Below, one piece after another: positions 54,690-64,000 of a stretch of 64,000 nt of DNA (its first letter is position 1; the number at the start of each line of letters is the position of its first letter). The position numbers were made by a program, and so were the translations under genes. The stretch lies in NCBI RefSeq assembly GCF_012910905.1, contig NZ_WTVN01000006.1:62001-126000 (forward strand), given 5' to 3'. The notes beneath the pieces were generated by a model. That model worked only from the letters and a program-made list of their open reading frames with translations, made no database searches and was not told the origin of the DNA. The DNA comes from Aromatoleum toluvorans (GTDB lineage: Bacteria; Pseudomonadota; Gammaproteobacteria; Burkholderiales; Rhodocyclaceae).

Positions 54690-56140
54690 AGCAGCACGAT
54701 GTCGAACTGTTCCTGCGAGTAGCTCGCCTCCGGGTGCAGCGAGATCTTCTTGCCGATGAAGTCCGACAGCATCGCGAGCGATTGCGACTCCTCGTCGAGG
54801 AAGAGGTCGATCACGTTCGGGGCGGCGAGCACGCGGAATTCGCGCGCGTTGAACTGGCGCGCCTCGCGCAGCAGTTCGCGCAGGATCTCGTAGCACACCG
54901 TGCGCGCGGTCTTCACCTCGCCGCGGCCGCCGCAGGTCGGGCAGGGCTCGCACAGCAGGTGGGCGAGCGATTCGCGCGTGCGTTTGCGGGTCATCTCGAC
55001 CAGACCCAGCGCGGTGAAACCATTGACGGTCATCTTCGTGTGGTCACGCGCGAGCGCCTTGCGGAACTCGTCGAGCACCATGTCGCGGTGCTCGGGGTTT
55101 TCCATGTCGATGAAGTCGATGATGATGATGCCGCCGAGGTTGCGCAGGCGCAGCTGGCGCGCGATGGTCTGCGCGGCCTCGAGGTTGGTCTTGAAGATGG
55201 TGTCGTCGAAGTTGCGCGCGCCGACGAAGCCGCCGGTGTTCACGTCCACGGTGGTCATCGCCTCGGTCTGGTCGATGATCAGGTAGCCGCCCGACTTCAG
55301 GCTGACGCGCCGCGCGAGCGCCTTCTGGATCTCCTCCTCGACGCTGTGCAGGTCGAAGAGCGGGCGCTCGCCGCCGTAGTGTTCGAGCAGCGGCAGGACC
55401 TTGGGGCTGTATTCCGAAGCGAAGCTCGTGAGCTTCTGGAAGTTTTCGCGCGAGTCGACGAGGATGCGCGTGGTGTCGTCGTTGACGAGGTCGCGCAGCA
55501 CGCGCTGGCCGAGGCCGAGGTCCTCGTACAGCACGCTCGGCGGGAAGCGGCCGGTCGCGCTGTTGCGGATCTCGCCCCACAGCTTGCGGAGGTAGGCGAT
55601 GTCGGCCGCGAGCTCCTCGTCGGAGGCCGATTCCGCCATCGTGCGCACGATGAAGCCGCCGGCCTCGTCCTCGGGCACGAGGCGCGTGAGCCGCTCGCGC
55701 AGCGCCTCGCGCTCGGCCTCGTCCTCGATGCGCTGCGAGATGCCGATGTGCTTTTCCTGGGGCAGGTACACGAGCAGCCGCCCGGCGATGCTGACCTGCG
55801 TCGACAGGCGCGCGCCCTTCGTGCCGATCGGGTCCTTCAGCACCTGCACGGTGAGGTTCTGGCCTTCGGTGAGGATGCGCTCGATCGGCTTGCCGGTGTC
55901 GCCGTTGTGGCGGTCGCTCCAGATGTCCGCGACGTGCAGGAAAGCGGTGCGTTCGAGGCCGATGTCGATGAAGGCCGACTGCATGCCCGGGAGCACGCGC
56001 ACGACCCGCCCGAGGTAGATGTTGCCGACGATGCCGCGGCTGGCGGTGCGCTCGACGTGCAGTTCCTGCACCACGCCCTGTTCGACGATCGCGACGCGCG
56101 TCTCCTGCGGCGTGAAGTTGATGAGGAATTCGATGCTCAT
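54686..56140 (-). CDS. rng: ribonuclease G
   Basis: 484 residues, S1-domain RNase E/G family. MSIEFLINFTPQETR is the start; the S1 part has GNIYLGRVVRVLPGMQSAF, the catalytic metal residues lie in DVNTGGF and IIIDFIDM, and the Zn-link CxxC is CEPCPTCGG. It matures 16S rRNA and degrades mRNA. Confidence 0.96.
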   Translation of the reverse strand: MSIEFLINFTPQETRVAIVEQGVVQELHVERTASRGIVGNIYLGRVVRVLPGMQSAFIDIGLERTAFLHVADIWSDRHNGDTGKPIERILTEGQNLTVQVLKDPIGTKGARLSTQVSIAGRLLVYLPQEKHIGISQRIEDEAEREALRERLTRLVPEDEAGGFIVRTMAESASDEELAADIAYLRKLWGEIRNSATGRFPPSVLYEDLGLGQRVLRDLVNDDTTRILVDSRENFQKLTSFASEYSPKVLPLLEHYGGERPLFDLHSVEEEIQKALARRVSLKSGGYLIIDQTEAMTTVDVNTGGFVGARNFDDTIFKTNLEAAQTIARQLRLRNLGGIIIIDFIDMENPEHRDMVLDEFRKALARDHTKMTVNGFTALGLVEMTRKRTRESLAHLLCEPCPTCGGRGEVKTARTVCYEILRELLREARQFNAREFRVLAAPNVIDLFLDEESQSLAMLSDFIGKKISLHPEASYSQEQFDIVLL

Positions 56141-56245
56141 GGAATAGCTGCCAATGGGAAATGCGCAAGCGCAGACGTGAGGCACCGATTGCGCATTGCC
56201 CATCGAGGGCGCGGCCCGACGCCCGGGGGCGGGAGCCGCCCGAGC

Positions 56246-56866
56246 TTACAGCGGATAGCCGAAGGCGTCGAGCAGCTGCGCGGTTTCGAACAGCGGCAGC
56301 CCCATGATCCCGGTGTAGCTGCCGCGGATCTCCTCGATGAAGATCGCCGCGCGCCCCTGGATGCCATAGGCGCCGGCCTTGTCCATCGGCTCCCCGGTCG
56401 CGATGTAGTGGCGGATCTCGAGGTCGGTGAGCGCGCGAAAGCGCACGTCGCTGGTGCTGATGCGGCTGCGTGTCTGCGTGCCGTCGCTGATCGCCACCGC
56501 GGTCAGCACGCGATGCGTGCGCCCCGACAGGCGGCGCAGGATCTCCGCGGCATCGGCCGCATCGGCCGGCTTGCCGATGATCTCGCCGTCGAGCTCGATC
56601 GTCGTGTCGGCCGACAGCACCGGGTAGAGCGGCAGGGTGCGCCACTGCAGGCGCCGCCAGCCGGCTTCGGCCTTGACGAGTGCGATGCGTTCGACGTAGT
56701 GCTCGACATCCTCGTCCGGCAGCGGTGTTTCGTCGACGTCCGCATCCGCGCCGCGTTCGCCGCCGCGAAACACCAGCAGGTCGAAGGGAACGCCGATCTG
56801 GCGCAGCAGTTCGCGCCGGCGCGGGCTGCGCGAGGCGAGGTAGATTCGGGCTTGGAGACTGGACAT
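56246..56866 (-). CDS. Maf-like nucleoside triphosphate pyrophosphatase (YhdE type)
   Basis: 206 residues. SRSPRRRELLRQIG is the Maf signature; Asp in LSADTTIELDGEIIGKP acts on the nucleotide and GAYGIQGRAAIFIEEI completes the site. The YhdE subgroup cleaves dTTP and UTP, removing modified nucleotides. Confidence 0.92.
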   Translation of the reverse strand: MSSLQARIYLASRSPRRRELLRQIGVPFDLLVFRGGERGADADVDETPLPDEDVEHYVERIALVKAEAGWRRLQWRTLPLYPVLSADTTIELDGEIIGKPADAADAAEILRRLSGRTHRVLTAVAISDGTQTRSRISTSDVRFRALTDLEIRHYIATGEPMDKAGAYGIQGRAAIFIEEIRGSYTGIMGLPLFETAQLLDAFGYPL

Positions 56867-56989
56867 GAGTGCCGGGAAATGGGAGGCGGGATGCCGCGGT
56901 TGATGTGGCGGATTCTACCCTTCCTGCAAGCGATTGCCGCGAATGGCCGCGCAGGTGGCCCGATTCGGACCAGTGAGGCTTCGCCGGCC

Positions 56990-57460
56990 CTACTCGCGAT
57001 GGTAGGGGTGGTTCTTCAGTACCGTCCAGGCGCGGTACAGGGCCTCGGCCAGCAGGGGGCGCACCAGGGCGTGCGGGAGGGTGAGGCTCGACAGGCGGAG
57101 GCGTTCGTGCGCGCTCGCCTTCAGCGCCGGTGCGAGGCCGTCGGGGCCGCCGACGATCAGCGCGACGTCGCTGCCGTCCGCCTGCCAGGCTTCGAGCCGG
57201 CGCGCGAGTTCGACTGTCGTGAGGTCGGCGCCGCGCTCGTCGAGGATCACGCGGCGGCAGCGCGGCGGCAGCGCCGCTTCGATGCGCGCGGCCTCGGCCG
57301 TCATCATCGCCTCGACGGTCTTGCCGGTCGTGCGCGGCTCGGCCTTCACCTCGACGAGTTGCAGCGGCAGCTCGCGCGGCATGCGGCGCGCGAATTCGTC
57401 GAATCCGGCCTCGACCCACGCGGGCATGCGCGTGCCGACGGCGACGACCGAGAGCTTCAC
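56990..57460 (-). CDS. rlmH: 23S rRNA (pseudouridine1915-N3) methyltransferase
   Basis: 156 residues from GTG 57460; RlmH is about 155. SPOUT fold: [46 protein letters not shown] and [18 protein letters not shown]. Start codon is the one giving the usual N-terminus (KLSVVAVG). It follows rsfS by 52 bp. Confidence 0.95.
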   Translation of the reverse strand: MKLSVVAVGTRMPAWVEAGFDEFARRMPRELPLQLVEVKAEPRTTGKTVEAMMTAEAARIEAALPPRCRRVILDERGADLTTVELARRLEAWQADGSDVALIVGGPDGLAPALKASAHERLRLSSLTLPHALVRPLLAEALYRAWTVLKNHPYHRE

Positions 57461-57512
57461 GGGAGCGGGTGGCGGGTTTGCCGCCGGCCGATGGCCGGCG
57501 GCAGCGAAGCTG

Positions 57513-57881
57513 TCATTGCGCCGCGACGCTCGCGGCCGCGCGGCCGCGCCGCAGGGTCGAGGGGGCGGCCCACAGTTCTTCGAGGTTGTAATAGCTGCGG
57601 ATCGCCGGCTGCATGATGTGCACGACGATGTCGCCGAGGTCCACCAGCACCCATTCCCCGGTCTCTTCGCCTTCCATGCTGACGACGGGGGCGCCCGCCT
57701 CGCGAACCTTGTCATGCACGTTGCGCGCCAGCGCCCGCGTCTGGCGGTTGGAATCGCCGGTGGCGATGATGATGCGGTCGAACAGCGAGGTCAGCCTGGT
57801 GGTGTCGATGACTTCGATGTCCTTGGCCTTGATGTCTTCGAGGGCGGCAACGACGGTTTCTTCGAGTGTGCAGGTGTCCAT
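57513..57881 (-). CDS. rsfS: ribosome silencing factor RsfS
   Basis: 122 residues, Iojap family. [30 protein letters not shown] and [14 protein letters not shown]. It blocks ribosome subunit joining via L14 in stationary phase. Start overlaps the nadD stop (ATGA). Confidence 0.95.
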   Translation of the reverse strand: MDTCTLEETVVAALEDIKAKDIEVIDTTRLTSLFDRIIIATGDSNRQTRALARNVHDKVREAGAPVVSMEGEETGEWVLVDLGDIVVHIMQPAIRSYYNLEELWAAPSTLRRGRAAASVAAQ

Positions 57882-58564
57882 CAGGTTTTGCGGTAGAGGT
57901 GGTGCAACCCAATATAGTCGAGAACCGGATCGGGCAGCAAATAGCGGGCGCTGTGCCCGCCGTGGATGAGGTCACGGATCAGCGATGCGGAAATCGCCAG
58001 CGGCGTCATGTCGAAGGGGACGACCCGTCCGGCAGGGTTCTGGTGCAGGACGGTCGGGTCGGTGTCAATCCGACCTGCGCAGGCGGCGTCGAGTTCCGGC
58101 GACAGGGTGCCCGGCCAGCGCCGGCCGTGCGGTGCGAAGCCGGGGCGATTGGCGACGGCGATGTGGGCGAGGGCGAAGAGGTCCTGCCAGCGGTGCCAGC
58201 TAGGCAGCCCGTTGAAGGCGTCGGCGCCGAGGATCAGCACGAGCGGGCGGTCCGGTCCGTGCTGCGCGCGCAGGCGTTCCAGCGTCAGCACGGTGTAGCT
58301 CTTGCTGTGCGCGAACACTTCGCCGGCGTCGACGACAAGCCCGGGGTTGCCGGCGCTCGCGAGCCGCACCATCTCCAGCCGGTCGACCGCCGGGGACTGC
58401 GGTGCGCCGCGGTGTGGCGGCCGGCCGGCGGGGATCAGCGCGACCTGCGCCAGGTTCAGCGCCTCGCGCGCTTCCTCGGCGAGGCGCAGGTGGCCGAAGT
58501 GGATCGGGTCGAAAGTGCCGCCCAGCAGGCCCAGCGCACCCGTGTCAGGGTTGTTCGAAGGCAT
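57881..58564 (-). CDS. nadD: nicotinate-nucleotide adenylyltransferase
   Basis: 227 residues. GGTFDPIHFGHLRLAEEA contains the HxGH nucleotidyl-transfer motif; the ISASLIRDLIHGG end carries the SxxxR site. NAD biosynthesis. It overlaps the preceding membrane gene by 20 bp. Confidence 0.96.
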   Translation of the reverse strand: MPSNNPDTGALGLLGGTFDPIHFGHLRLAEEAREALNLAQVALIPAGRPPHRGAPQSPAVDRLEMVRLASAGNPGLVVDAGEVFAHSKSYTVLTLERLRAQHGPDRPLVLILGADAFNGLPSWHRWQDLFALAHIAVANRPGFAPHGRRWPGTLSPELDAACAGRIDTDPTVLHQNPAGRVVPFDMTPLAISASLIRDLIHGGHSARYLLPDPVLDYIGLHHLYRKT

Positions 58565-59318
58565 TCCCGGGTTCGCCGAAGATGTCGCGCGCGTTGGCGT
58601 AGAAGCTGGCGAAGACGATGGGGATGAGCAGCAGCGGCAGCGGCACCGACAGCAGGGTCGCGAGCATCGGCGAAGCCAGGCCGACGATGCCGAGCAGGAT
58701 GCCGGGCAGGACCGCGCCGAACAGCGCCAGTGCGATCGAGTAGGCGAGGAAGGGGCGCCAGTTGCGCAGGCACGCGTAGAAGCTGAAGAACATCGCCTTG
58801 GGGGCCGAGAGCTTCCACCAGCCGGCGAGCAGCGGCGCGAACCAGTAGGCCATCATGACCGGCGTCGACAGCGTGATTGCGATCAGCAGCGCGAGGGTGA
58901 AGCCGGTGCTGGTGGCGACCTCGGCTTCGATCTTGCCGCCGCTGGTCATCACCTTGAGCAGCGTGCCGCCGTCGGCGAGCGACGTCAGCAGCAACACGAG
59001 CAGGCTGCCGGCAAGGTAGATCAGTCCGATCGTCACCAGCGCGGGGAGGTTCTGCTGGAAGCCGGAGAACAGCACGTCCGGCCCCGCCTTGCGTCCCTTG
59101 TCGATCGCCTGGCAGGTGTTGAGCACGCCCAGCGACAGGATCGGCATCAGCAGCGAGGCGATGATCTGGCCGAGGAAGGGAACCACGGAAACGAGGATCA
59201 GCAGCAGCAGGTAGCCGAATGACGCGAAGGTGAGCAGCGCCGGGTTGCGCCGCCAGATCTGCAGGCCTTCGCCGAGCCACGCGAAGCCGCGCCCGGACGG
59301 GAGTTGTCGTGCTTGCAT
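58545..59318 (-). CDS. BPSS1780-family membrane protein (copy b)
   Basis: 257 residues with six hydrophobic segments (e.g. LLTFASFGYLLLLILVSVVPF, VTIGLIYLAGSLLVLLL). It resembles the neighbouring larger copy in plan (GLGEL/QIWRRNP start, then membrane segments). Function unknown; probably integral inner-membrane. Confidence 0.82.
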   Translation of the reverse strand: MQARQLPSGRGFAWLGEGLQIWRRNPALLTFASFGYLLLLILVSVVPFLGQIIASLLMPILSLGVLNTCQAIDKGRKAGPDVLFSGFQQNLPALVTIGLIYLAGSLLVLLLTSLADGGTLLKVMTSGGKIEAEVATSTGFTLALLIAITLSTPVMMAYWFAPLLAGWWKLSAPKAMFFSFYACLRNWRPFLAYSIALALFGAVLPGILLGIVGLASPMLATLLSVPLPLLLIPIVFASFYANARDIFGEPGNAFEQP

Positions 59319-59321
59319 GCG

Positions 59322-60158
59322 CTACTCGTCGGCGGTGTCGATGGGGGCGAGCAGCGCCGGAGCCGGCTGCGGGCGATCGGGGGCGAAGGTGTCTTTCCAG
59401 GCGGCGTGCAGGGCGCCGGCCAGCACCGGGACCAGGGCCAGCATGCCGAGCCCGGCCGGCAGCATCGCGATCCACACCAGCACGTAGAGGATGAACCCGA
59501 GCACGATGAAGCTGGTGAGGTTGGCGAGGCAGGCGCGCGCCGAGAGCTTCATCGCGTCGAGCGGCGAGACGCCCTGCAGCATCACGAGGGCCGGCGCGAA
59601 CCACAGCGCCATCAGCAGCAGCACCCACAGCACCGTGAACACCGCGACGGCGAGCATCACCCCGCCGGCCGCGAGGCTCATGCCGGCGAAGGCGCCGACC
59701 AGCATGCCGGTCAGGGCCGCACTGCTGCCGACGGCCGCGGCGATGAGGGCTGCGAGCAGGGCGCCGAGCAGGTGGAAGCCGCCGATCATGAGGAGATTGC
59801 CTGCATGGCGGCGGATGCCGTCGAAGAGGTGGTCGACGCGCAGCGGCTCGCCCTGCGCCAGCGCATGGGCACCGGAGAGCATGCCGGCGACGAGGACCGG
59901 GAAGGCGAGCGGCGCGAGCGCCCAGCCGAGGAAGGGCACGAGGCCCAGGGCGCTGAGGGCGACGATCAGCACCAGGGTCTGGACGACCCAGATGCCAGGG
60001 CTGGCGGTGAAGGTCTTCCAGCCCGCGACGATCCATTTCAGGGTGTCGGCCGGGGTGACGTCACCGGGCGGCGGCAGCGGATGGCGGCGATGCGGCGCGC
60101 CGTGTCCGGCCGGATCGGCGGAATGGTGCGCGGAGTGGGTCGAATGCGGTTCGTTCAT
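59322..60158 (-). CDS. BPSS1780-family membrane protein (copy a)
   Basis: 278 residues; a His-rich head (HSTHSAHHS, HGAPHRRHP), then DTLKWIVAGWKTFTASPG and six membrane segments. It ends 3 bp before copy b begins and starts 3 bp after the thrB stop. Paralogues in tandem. The His-rich head might bind a metal; that is speculation. Confidence 0.82.
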   Translation of the reverse strand: MNEPHSTHSAHHSADPAGHGAPHRRHPLPPPGDVTPADTLKWIVAGWKTFTASPGIWVVQTLVLIVALSALGLVPFLGWALAPLAFPVLVAGMLSGAHALAQGEPLRVDHLFDGIRRHAGNLLMIGGFHLLGALLAALIAAAVGSSAALTGMLVGAFAGMSLAAGGVMLAVAVFTVLWVLLLMALWFAPALVMLQGVSPLDAMKLSARACLANLTSFIVLGFILYVLVWIAMLPAGLGMLALVPVLAGALHAAWKDTFAPDRPQPAPALLAPIDTADE

Positions 60159-60161
60159 CGT

Positions 60162-61103
60162 TCAGAGCGGCAGGGAAGGCGCCGCCGCGATGCGCAGGCG
60201 CAGGATGTCGCGGTATTCGGCGGGCGGCTTCACGAGCACCATCTCGCCCGGCTTGGGCAGGTGGAAGTCTTCGGCGCGCGACAGCCAGAAGCGCAGTGCG
60301 GCCGCGCGCAGCATCGCCGGCCAGCTTGCGCGCTCGGCAGCGGTGAAGGGGCGTTCGGCATGGTAGGCGTCGAGCAGCGCCGCGCTGCGCTGCGGGTCGA
60401 GTTCGCCGTCGGCGGTCGTGCACCAGTCGTTCACGGTGACGGCGACGTCGAAGAGCAGCGCATCGTGGCCGGCGAAGTAGAAGTCGATCACGCCACCGAC
60501 GTGGTCGCCGTCCCACAGCACGTTGTCGCGGAAAAGGTCGGCATGGATCACGCCCTGCGGCAGGCTGGCGTAGTCCACGGCGGCCTGGAAGGCGAGCTCG
60601 GCGTCGAGCAGGGCCTGTTCGTCCGCGGGCAGGAAGGGGCGTACGCGGGCGGCGGCGGCGGTGCGCCACGCCGCGCCGCGCGGGTTGTCCTGCTTGCGGC
60701 CGTAGGACAGGCCGGCGAGGTGCAGGCCGGCGAGCATCGCGCCGACCCGTGCGCAGTGCGGCGCGCCCGGTGTCATCTCGGACTTGCCCGACAGGCGCAT
60801 CACCAGCGCGGCGGGCCGGTCGCTGAGCGTGCCGAGGTATTCGTTGTCGCGGTTGGCGATCGGTGCGGGCACCGGCAGGCCGTGGCGCGCGAGATGCGCC
60901 ATCAGGTGCAGGTAGAAAGGCAGCTCGGCGCGCGGGATCGCTTCGAACAGCGTCAGCACGTAGCGGCCGAGCGTGGTCGTGACGAAGAAGTTGCTGTTCT
61001 GGACGCCGGCCGAGATGCCCTGCAGCTCGACGAGGCGGCCAATGGCATAGTGGCCGAGCCAGCGGGACAGCGTCTCGGGGGCAACGGCGGTGAAAACGGA
61101 CAT
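60162..61103 (-). CDS. thrB: homoserine kinase, APH-type
   Basis: 313 residues of the ThrB2/aminoglycoside-phosphotransferase fold. The Brenner motif HADLFRDNVLW carries the catalytic Asp, and VIDFYFAGHDALLFDVA the Mg-binding Asp. Homoserine to O-phosphohomoserine for threonine. Confidence 0.93.
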   Translation of the reverse strand: MSVFTAVAPETLSRWLGHYAIGRLVELQGISAGVQNSNFFVTTTLGRYVLTLFEAIPRAELPFYLHLMAHLARHGLPVPAPIANRDNEYLGTLSDRPAALVMRLSGKSEMTPGAPHCARVGAMLAGLHLAGLSYGRKQDNPRGAAWRTAAAARVRPFLPADEQALLDAELAFQAAVDYASLPQGVIHADLFRDNVLWDGDHVGGVIDFYFAGHDALLFDVAVTVNDWCTTADGELDPQRSAALLDAYHAERPFTAAERASWPAMLRAAALRFWLSRAEDFHLPKPGEMVLVKPPAEYRDILRLRIAAAPSLPL

Positions 61104-61147
61104 GTGAGGATAGGCGGTGAGTCAGTGGCCCGCGGGCCGGAATGGCA

Positions 61148-61468
61148 TTACCAGGACTTGATCACCCACATCGGCACGGAGAGCGACGGCAGCACGTCCT
61201 GGCGGGACATGATGCCGTTGCCTTCGTGGTCGATGAGGTAGTAGGGCACGCCGTGCGGGGGCGTGACCTTGATCATGTAGAGCTTGCCGCGGATGCGGTA
61301 CTCCTGGACCGTGTCCTGGCCGCGCTTGACGATCGTGACTTCCGGGTCCATCGACGGATCGCCGGCCGGCATCGGCGGCGGTTCGGGAATCGGTTCGAGC
61401 TTGGGGGGCTGCTGGGCCGCGACCGGGGTCGCGATGGCCATCAGCAGCACGATGAGTTTGCGGCGCAT
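61148..61468 (-). CDS. exported DUF2782 protein
   Basis: 106 residues with a signal peptide (LIVLLMAIATPVAAQ). Pro-rich spacer, then DPEVTIVKRGQDTVQEYRI and PPHGVPYYLIDHEGNG. Family of unknown function found next to thrB/polA in betaproteobacteria. Confidence 0.9.
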   Translation of the reverse strand: MRRKLIVLLMAIATPVAAQQPPKLEPIPEPPPMPAGDPSMDPEVTIVKRGQDTVQEYRIRGKLYMIKVTPPHGVPYYLIDHEGNGIMSRQDVLPSLSVPMWVIKSW

Positions 61469-61522
61469 TGTGCTCTCCTTATATGCGCGGATTCTAGCAG
61501 GACCCGCGCCGTGCGTCCGTCC

Positions 61523-62248
61523 TCACAGGTTGAGCAGCAGTTCATGCTCCTCGGGCAGCGGCAGGAAGCCGCGGTGCTCGTAGTGCTTGAAGATCGCCTC
61601 GACGACTTCCTCGGGGGTGTCGATGACCTGGATCAGGTCGAGGTCCTCCGGGTTGATCATGCGCTCGGCGACCAGGCGATCGCGGAACCAGTCGATCATG
61701 CCTTTCCAGAACGGCCCGTGCACGAGGATGATCGGGATCTTGCGGCCCTTGCCGGTCTGGATCAGCGTGAGCGCTTCCATCAACTCGTCGAGCGTGCCGA
61801 AGCCGCCCGGCATCACGACGTAGGCCGAGGCGAAGCGCACGAACATGAACTTGCGCGCGAAGAAGTGCTGGAAGGTCTGCGAGATGTCCTGGTAGGGGTT
61901 GGAGCTCTGCTCCATCGGCAGCTGGATGTTGAGGCCGATCGACGGGCTCTTGCCGAAGTAGGCGCCCTTGTTCGCGGCTTCCATGATGCCCGGGCCGCCG
62001 CCCGAGATCACCGAGAAGCCGGCGTCGGAGAGCAGGCGGCTGATGCGCTCGGTCAGGAGGTAGTACATGTGGTCGGGCGGGATGCGCGCGCTGCCGAAGA
62101 TCGACACCGCCGGCCGGATCGCGTTGAGCCGTTCGGTCGCCTCGACGAACTCTGCCATAATTCCGAAGATGCGCCACGATTCGCGCGCATTGAAGCGCGG
62201 CGCGGTGCTGCTCGGGGCGCTGGGGGGGATTTTCTCTTTCGCGGCCAT
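61523..62248 (-). CDS. LOG-family Rossmann protein (TIGR00730 type)
   Basis: 241 residues from ATG 62248. SIFGSARIPPDH, GGGPGIMEAANKGA and the PGGFGTLDELMEAL motif of LOG-type nucleotide 5'-monophosphate phosphoribohydrolases. Such proteins hydrolyse nucleotides; not necessarily a cytokinin enzyme. Divergent from polA. A longer frame to 62392 overlaps polA. Confidence 0.9.
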   Translation of the reverse strand: MAAKEKIPPSAPSSTAPRFNARESWRIFGIMAEFVEATERLNAIRPAVSIFGSARIPPDHMYYLLTERISRLLSDAGFSVISGGGPGIMEAANKGAYFGKSPSIGLNIQLPMEQSSNPYQDISQTFQHFFARKFMFVRFASAYVVMPGGFGTLDELMEALTLIQTGKGRKIPIILVHGPFWKGMIDWFRDRLVAERMINPEDLDLIQVIDTPEEVVEAIFKHYEHRGFLPLPEEHELLLNL

Positions 62249-62338
62249 GTTGTTCTCGTCTTGTCGTTCTGCCGGTCCGTGAGCCGGCGTCTTCTGATTC
62301 CGGGCTGCGCCCCGGATCCCCGCAAGGAAATCTGCCTG

Positions 62339-64000
62339 ATGCCCGTCCTGTTGCTCGTCGATGGTTCCAGCTATCTGTATCGCGCCTTCCACGCGTTGCC
62401 GGATCTGCGCACGTCGCAGGGCGAGCCGACCGGGGCGATTCGGGGTGTGTTGTCGATGCTACGTCGGCTCGAAAGCGACTACAAGGCCGAATTCCGTGCC
62501 TGCGTGTTCGACGCCAAGGGCAAGACCTTCCGCGACGAGCTGTACCCGGAATACAAGTCGCATCGCCCGCCCATGCCCGACGACCTGCGCGCGCAGATCG
62601 AGCCGCTGCATGCGGCGGTGCAGGCGGAAGGCTGGCCGCTGCTGGCGGTCGAGGGGGTCGAGGCGGACGACGTGATCGGCACGCTCACGCGCCAGGCGCA
62701 GGAGCGCGGCTGGGAGGTCGTGATCTCGACGGGCGACAAGGACCTGACGCAGCTCGTGCGCCCCGGGGTGAAGTGGGTGAACACGATGAGCGAGGAGGTG
62801 CTCGACGAGGCCGGCGTGGAGGAAAAGTTCGGCGTGCCGCCCGAGCGCATCGTCGATTACCTCGCGCTGGTCGGTGATGCCGTGGACAACGTGCCGGGTG
62901 TCGAGAAGTGCGGGCCGAAGACGGCGGTGAAGTGGCTCACCGAGTACGGCACGCTCGACAACCTCGTCGCGAACGCCGACAAGGTGGGCGGCAAGGTCGG
63001 CGAGAACCTGCGCAAGCATCTCGACTTCCTGCCGCTGGGGAAGAAGCTCGTGACGGTGGCGACCGACGTCGCGCTGCCGCTGGAACTCGACGCGCTGCCC
63101 GCGCGCGGGGACGACAAGGCGGCGCTGCGCGCGCTGTACGAGCGCTTCGAGTTCCGCGGCTGGCTCAAGGATCTGGACGGGCCGGGCGGGTCGGCGCCGG
63201 TGCGCAAGGACGGGGGCGGCGCCCGGTCGGCGAACGCCGCTGCGCCGGAGGCATCGGGCGCGGTCGCCGCCGTGGAGGCGACGGACCCGCCCGCGGCGCC
63301 GGGTGCGCATCGCGGCAGCTACGTGACGATCCTCGATTGGGCGACGTTCGACGCCTGGCTGGCGAAGCTCGATGCCGCCGCGCTGGTCGCGTTCGACACC
63401 GAGACGACCAGCCTCGACCCGATGGCGGCGCAGCTCGTCGGCATGTCGTTCGCGACCGTCGCGGGCGAGGCGGCCTACCTGCCGCTCGCGCACCGCGGGC
63501 CGGACGTGCCGGCGCAGCTGCCGTTCGCCGAGGTGCTCGCGCGCCTCAAGCCGTGGCTCGAATCCGACGCCCACGCGAAGCTCGGCCAGAACCTCAAGTA
63601 CGACGCGCACGTGCTCGCGAACCACGGCATCCGCCTCGCCGGCATGGCGCACGACACGCTGCTCGAGTCCTACGTGCTGGAAAGCGACAAGTCGCACGAC
63701 ATGGATTCGCTGGCGAAACGCCATCTGGGTCTGACGACGATTCCCTACACGGACGTGTGCGGCAAGGGCGCGAAGCAGATCGGTTTCGATGAGGTCGCGC
63801 TCGAGCGTGCGAGCGAATACGCCGCCGAGGACGCCGACATCACGCTGCGCCTGCACCGGACGCTGTGGCCGCAGCTGGAAGCGGTGCCGGCGCTGGCCGC
63901 GCTGTATCGCGACGTCGAGATGCCGGCGATGCAGGTGCTGTTCGACATGGAACGCACCGGCGTGCTGATCGACGACTTCCTGCTCGCGCAGCAGAGCGAG
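62339..64000 (+). CDS. polA: DNA polymerase I, partial (5' end)
   Basis: 554 codons in window, cut at the right edge. The N-terminal 5'-3' exonuclease domain (LLVDGSSYLYRAFHALP, VFDAKGKTFRDELYPEYK, DYLALVGDAVDNVPGV) is followed by the 3'-5' exonuclease-like domain with VAFDTETTSLDPM and NLKYDAHVL, so proofreading Asp/Glu residues are present, and ends in the polymerase start. Start ATG 62339 with AAGGA upstream. Confidence 0.96.
   Translation, partial: MPVLLLVDGSSYLYRAFHALPDLRTSQGEPTGAIRGVLSMLRRLESDYKAEFRACVFDAKGKTFRDELYPEYKSHRPPMPDDLRAQIEPLHAAVQAEGWPLLAVEGVEADDVIGTLTRQAQERGWEVVISTGDKDLTQLVRPGVKWVNTMSEEVLDEAGVEEKFGVPPERIVDYLALVGDAVDNVPGVEKCGPKTAVKWLTEYGTLDNLVANADKVGGKVGENLRKHLDFLPLGKKLVTVATDVALPLELDALPARGDDKAALRALYERFEFRGWLKDLDGPGGSAPVRKDGGGARSANAAAPEASGAVAAVEATDPPAAPGAHRGSYVTILDWATFDAWLAKLDAAALVAFDTETTSLDPMAAQLVGMSFATVAGEAAYLPLAHRGPDVPAQLPFAEVLARLKPWLESDAHAKLGQNLKYDAHVLANHGIRLAGMAHDTLLESYVLESDKSHDMDSLAKRHLGLTTIPYTDVCGKGAKQIGFDEVALERASEYAAEDADITLRLHRTLWPQLEAVPALAALYRDVEMPAMQVLFDMERTGVLIDDFLLAQQSE

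Noticed and set aside
61523-62248. LOG-family protein as lysine decarboxylase
   Set aside because: The PGGxGT(x)xE motif belongs to phosphoribohydrolases; the lysine decarboxylase label is a historical misannotation.

Overview
The window looks like about 64 kb of a GC-rich betaproteobacterial chromosome, most likely a member of the Rhodocyclales (Azoarcus/Aromatoleum/Thauera type). This is inferred from gene content and style: class I PHA synthase, a LiuR-like regulator with acyl-CoA catabolism genes, the ahcY-metF pair behind an SAH riboswitch, a cspA/infA pair, and dapF-DUF484-xerC. No tRNA, rRNA, CRISPR array, insertion sequence or prophage was seen. The gene order is mostly compact operons with ATGA/GTGA overlaps.

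Layout. 1-2.05 kb: N-terminal part of a giant LapA-type adhesin with a retention module, a dialanine cleavage site and near-identical 112-residue repeats; it runs off the left edge. 2.3-5.5 kb: rlhA (23S rRNA hydroxylase) and an exported glycosidase-like protein. 5.7-10.4 kb: a tightly packed seven-gene minus-strand cluster containing a P1B-type ATPase with an SCALK metal site, two cysteine-less HMA-like proteins, a membrane-anchored ferritin-like protein and three small glycine-zipper-like membrane proteins. I read it as a candidate ferrosome-like (intracellular iron compartment) system; it is the most interesting object here. 10.4-13.9 kb: kup, a BtuF-like protein, a PIN protein. 13.9-16.8 kb: phaC with an MBL hydrolase. 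16.9-23.1 kb: LiuR-like regulator, a GNAT-carbonic anhydrase fusion, thiolase, acyl-CoA dehydrogenase, enoyl-CoA hydratase and HMG-CoA lyase (leucine/acyl-CoA catabolism).

23.1-27.7 kb: two tiny DUF1289 proteins, MBL hydrolase, rapZ, NusG-II protein, Gx transporter, AhpD-like protein, ruvC. 27.8-38.9 kb: GDSL autotransporter esterase, coiled-coil exported protein, dctA, CHRD protein, two EamA exporters, yebC, a metallopeptidase-like exported protein, a HerA-like ATPase. 39-45 kb: methyl-cycle block metF, ahcY and metK, with an SAH riboswitch before ahcY and a SAM-II-like leader plus terminator before metK; between them lie a lipoprotein, cspA, an infA that seems to start at ATC, and a cytochrome P460.

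45-51.4 kb (plus strand): two LpxL-type acyltransferases, dapF, DUF484, xerC, a winged-helix protein, rlmI. 51.5-62.2 kb (minus strand): ruvB, ruvA, UbiA prenyltransferase, rng, maf, rlmH, rsfS, nadD, two BPSS1780-type membrane proteins, thrB, DUF2782, a LOG-family protein. The right edge cuts polA. Four copies of a palindromic intergenic repeat (about 90-110 bp) lie at 5.55, 21.15, 51.44 and 53.0 kb, and a second hairpin repeat lies at 38.9 kb.
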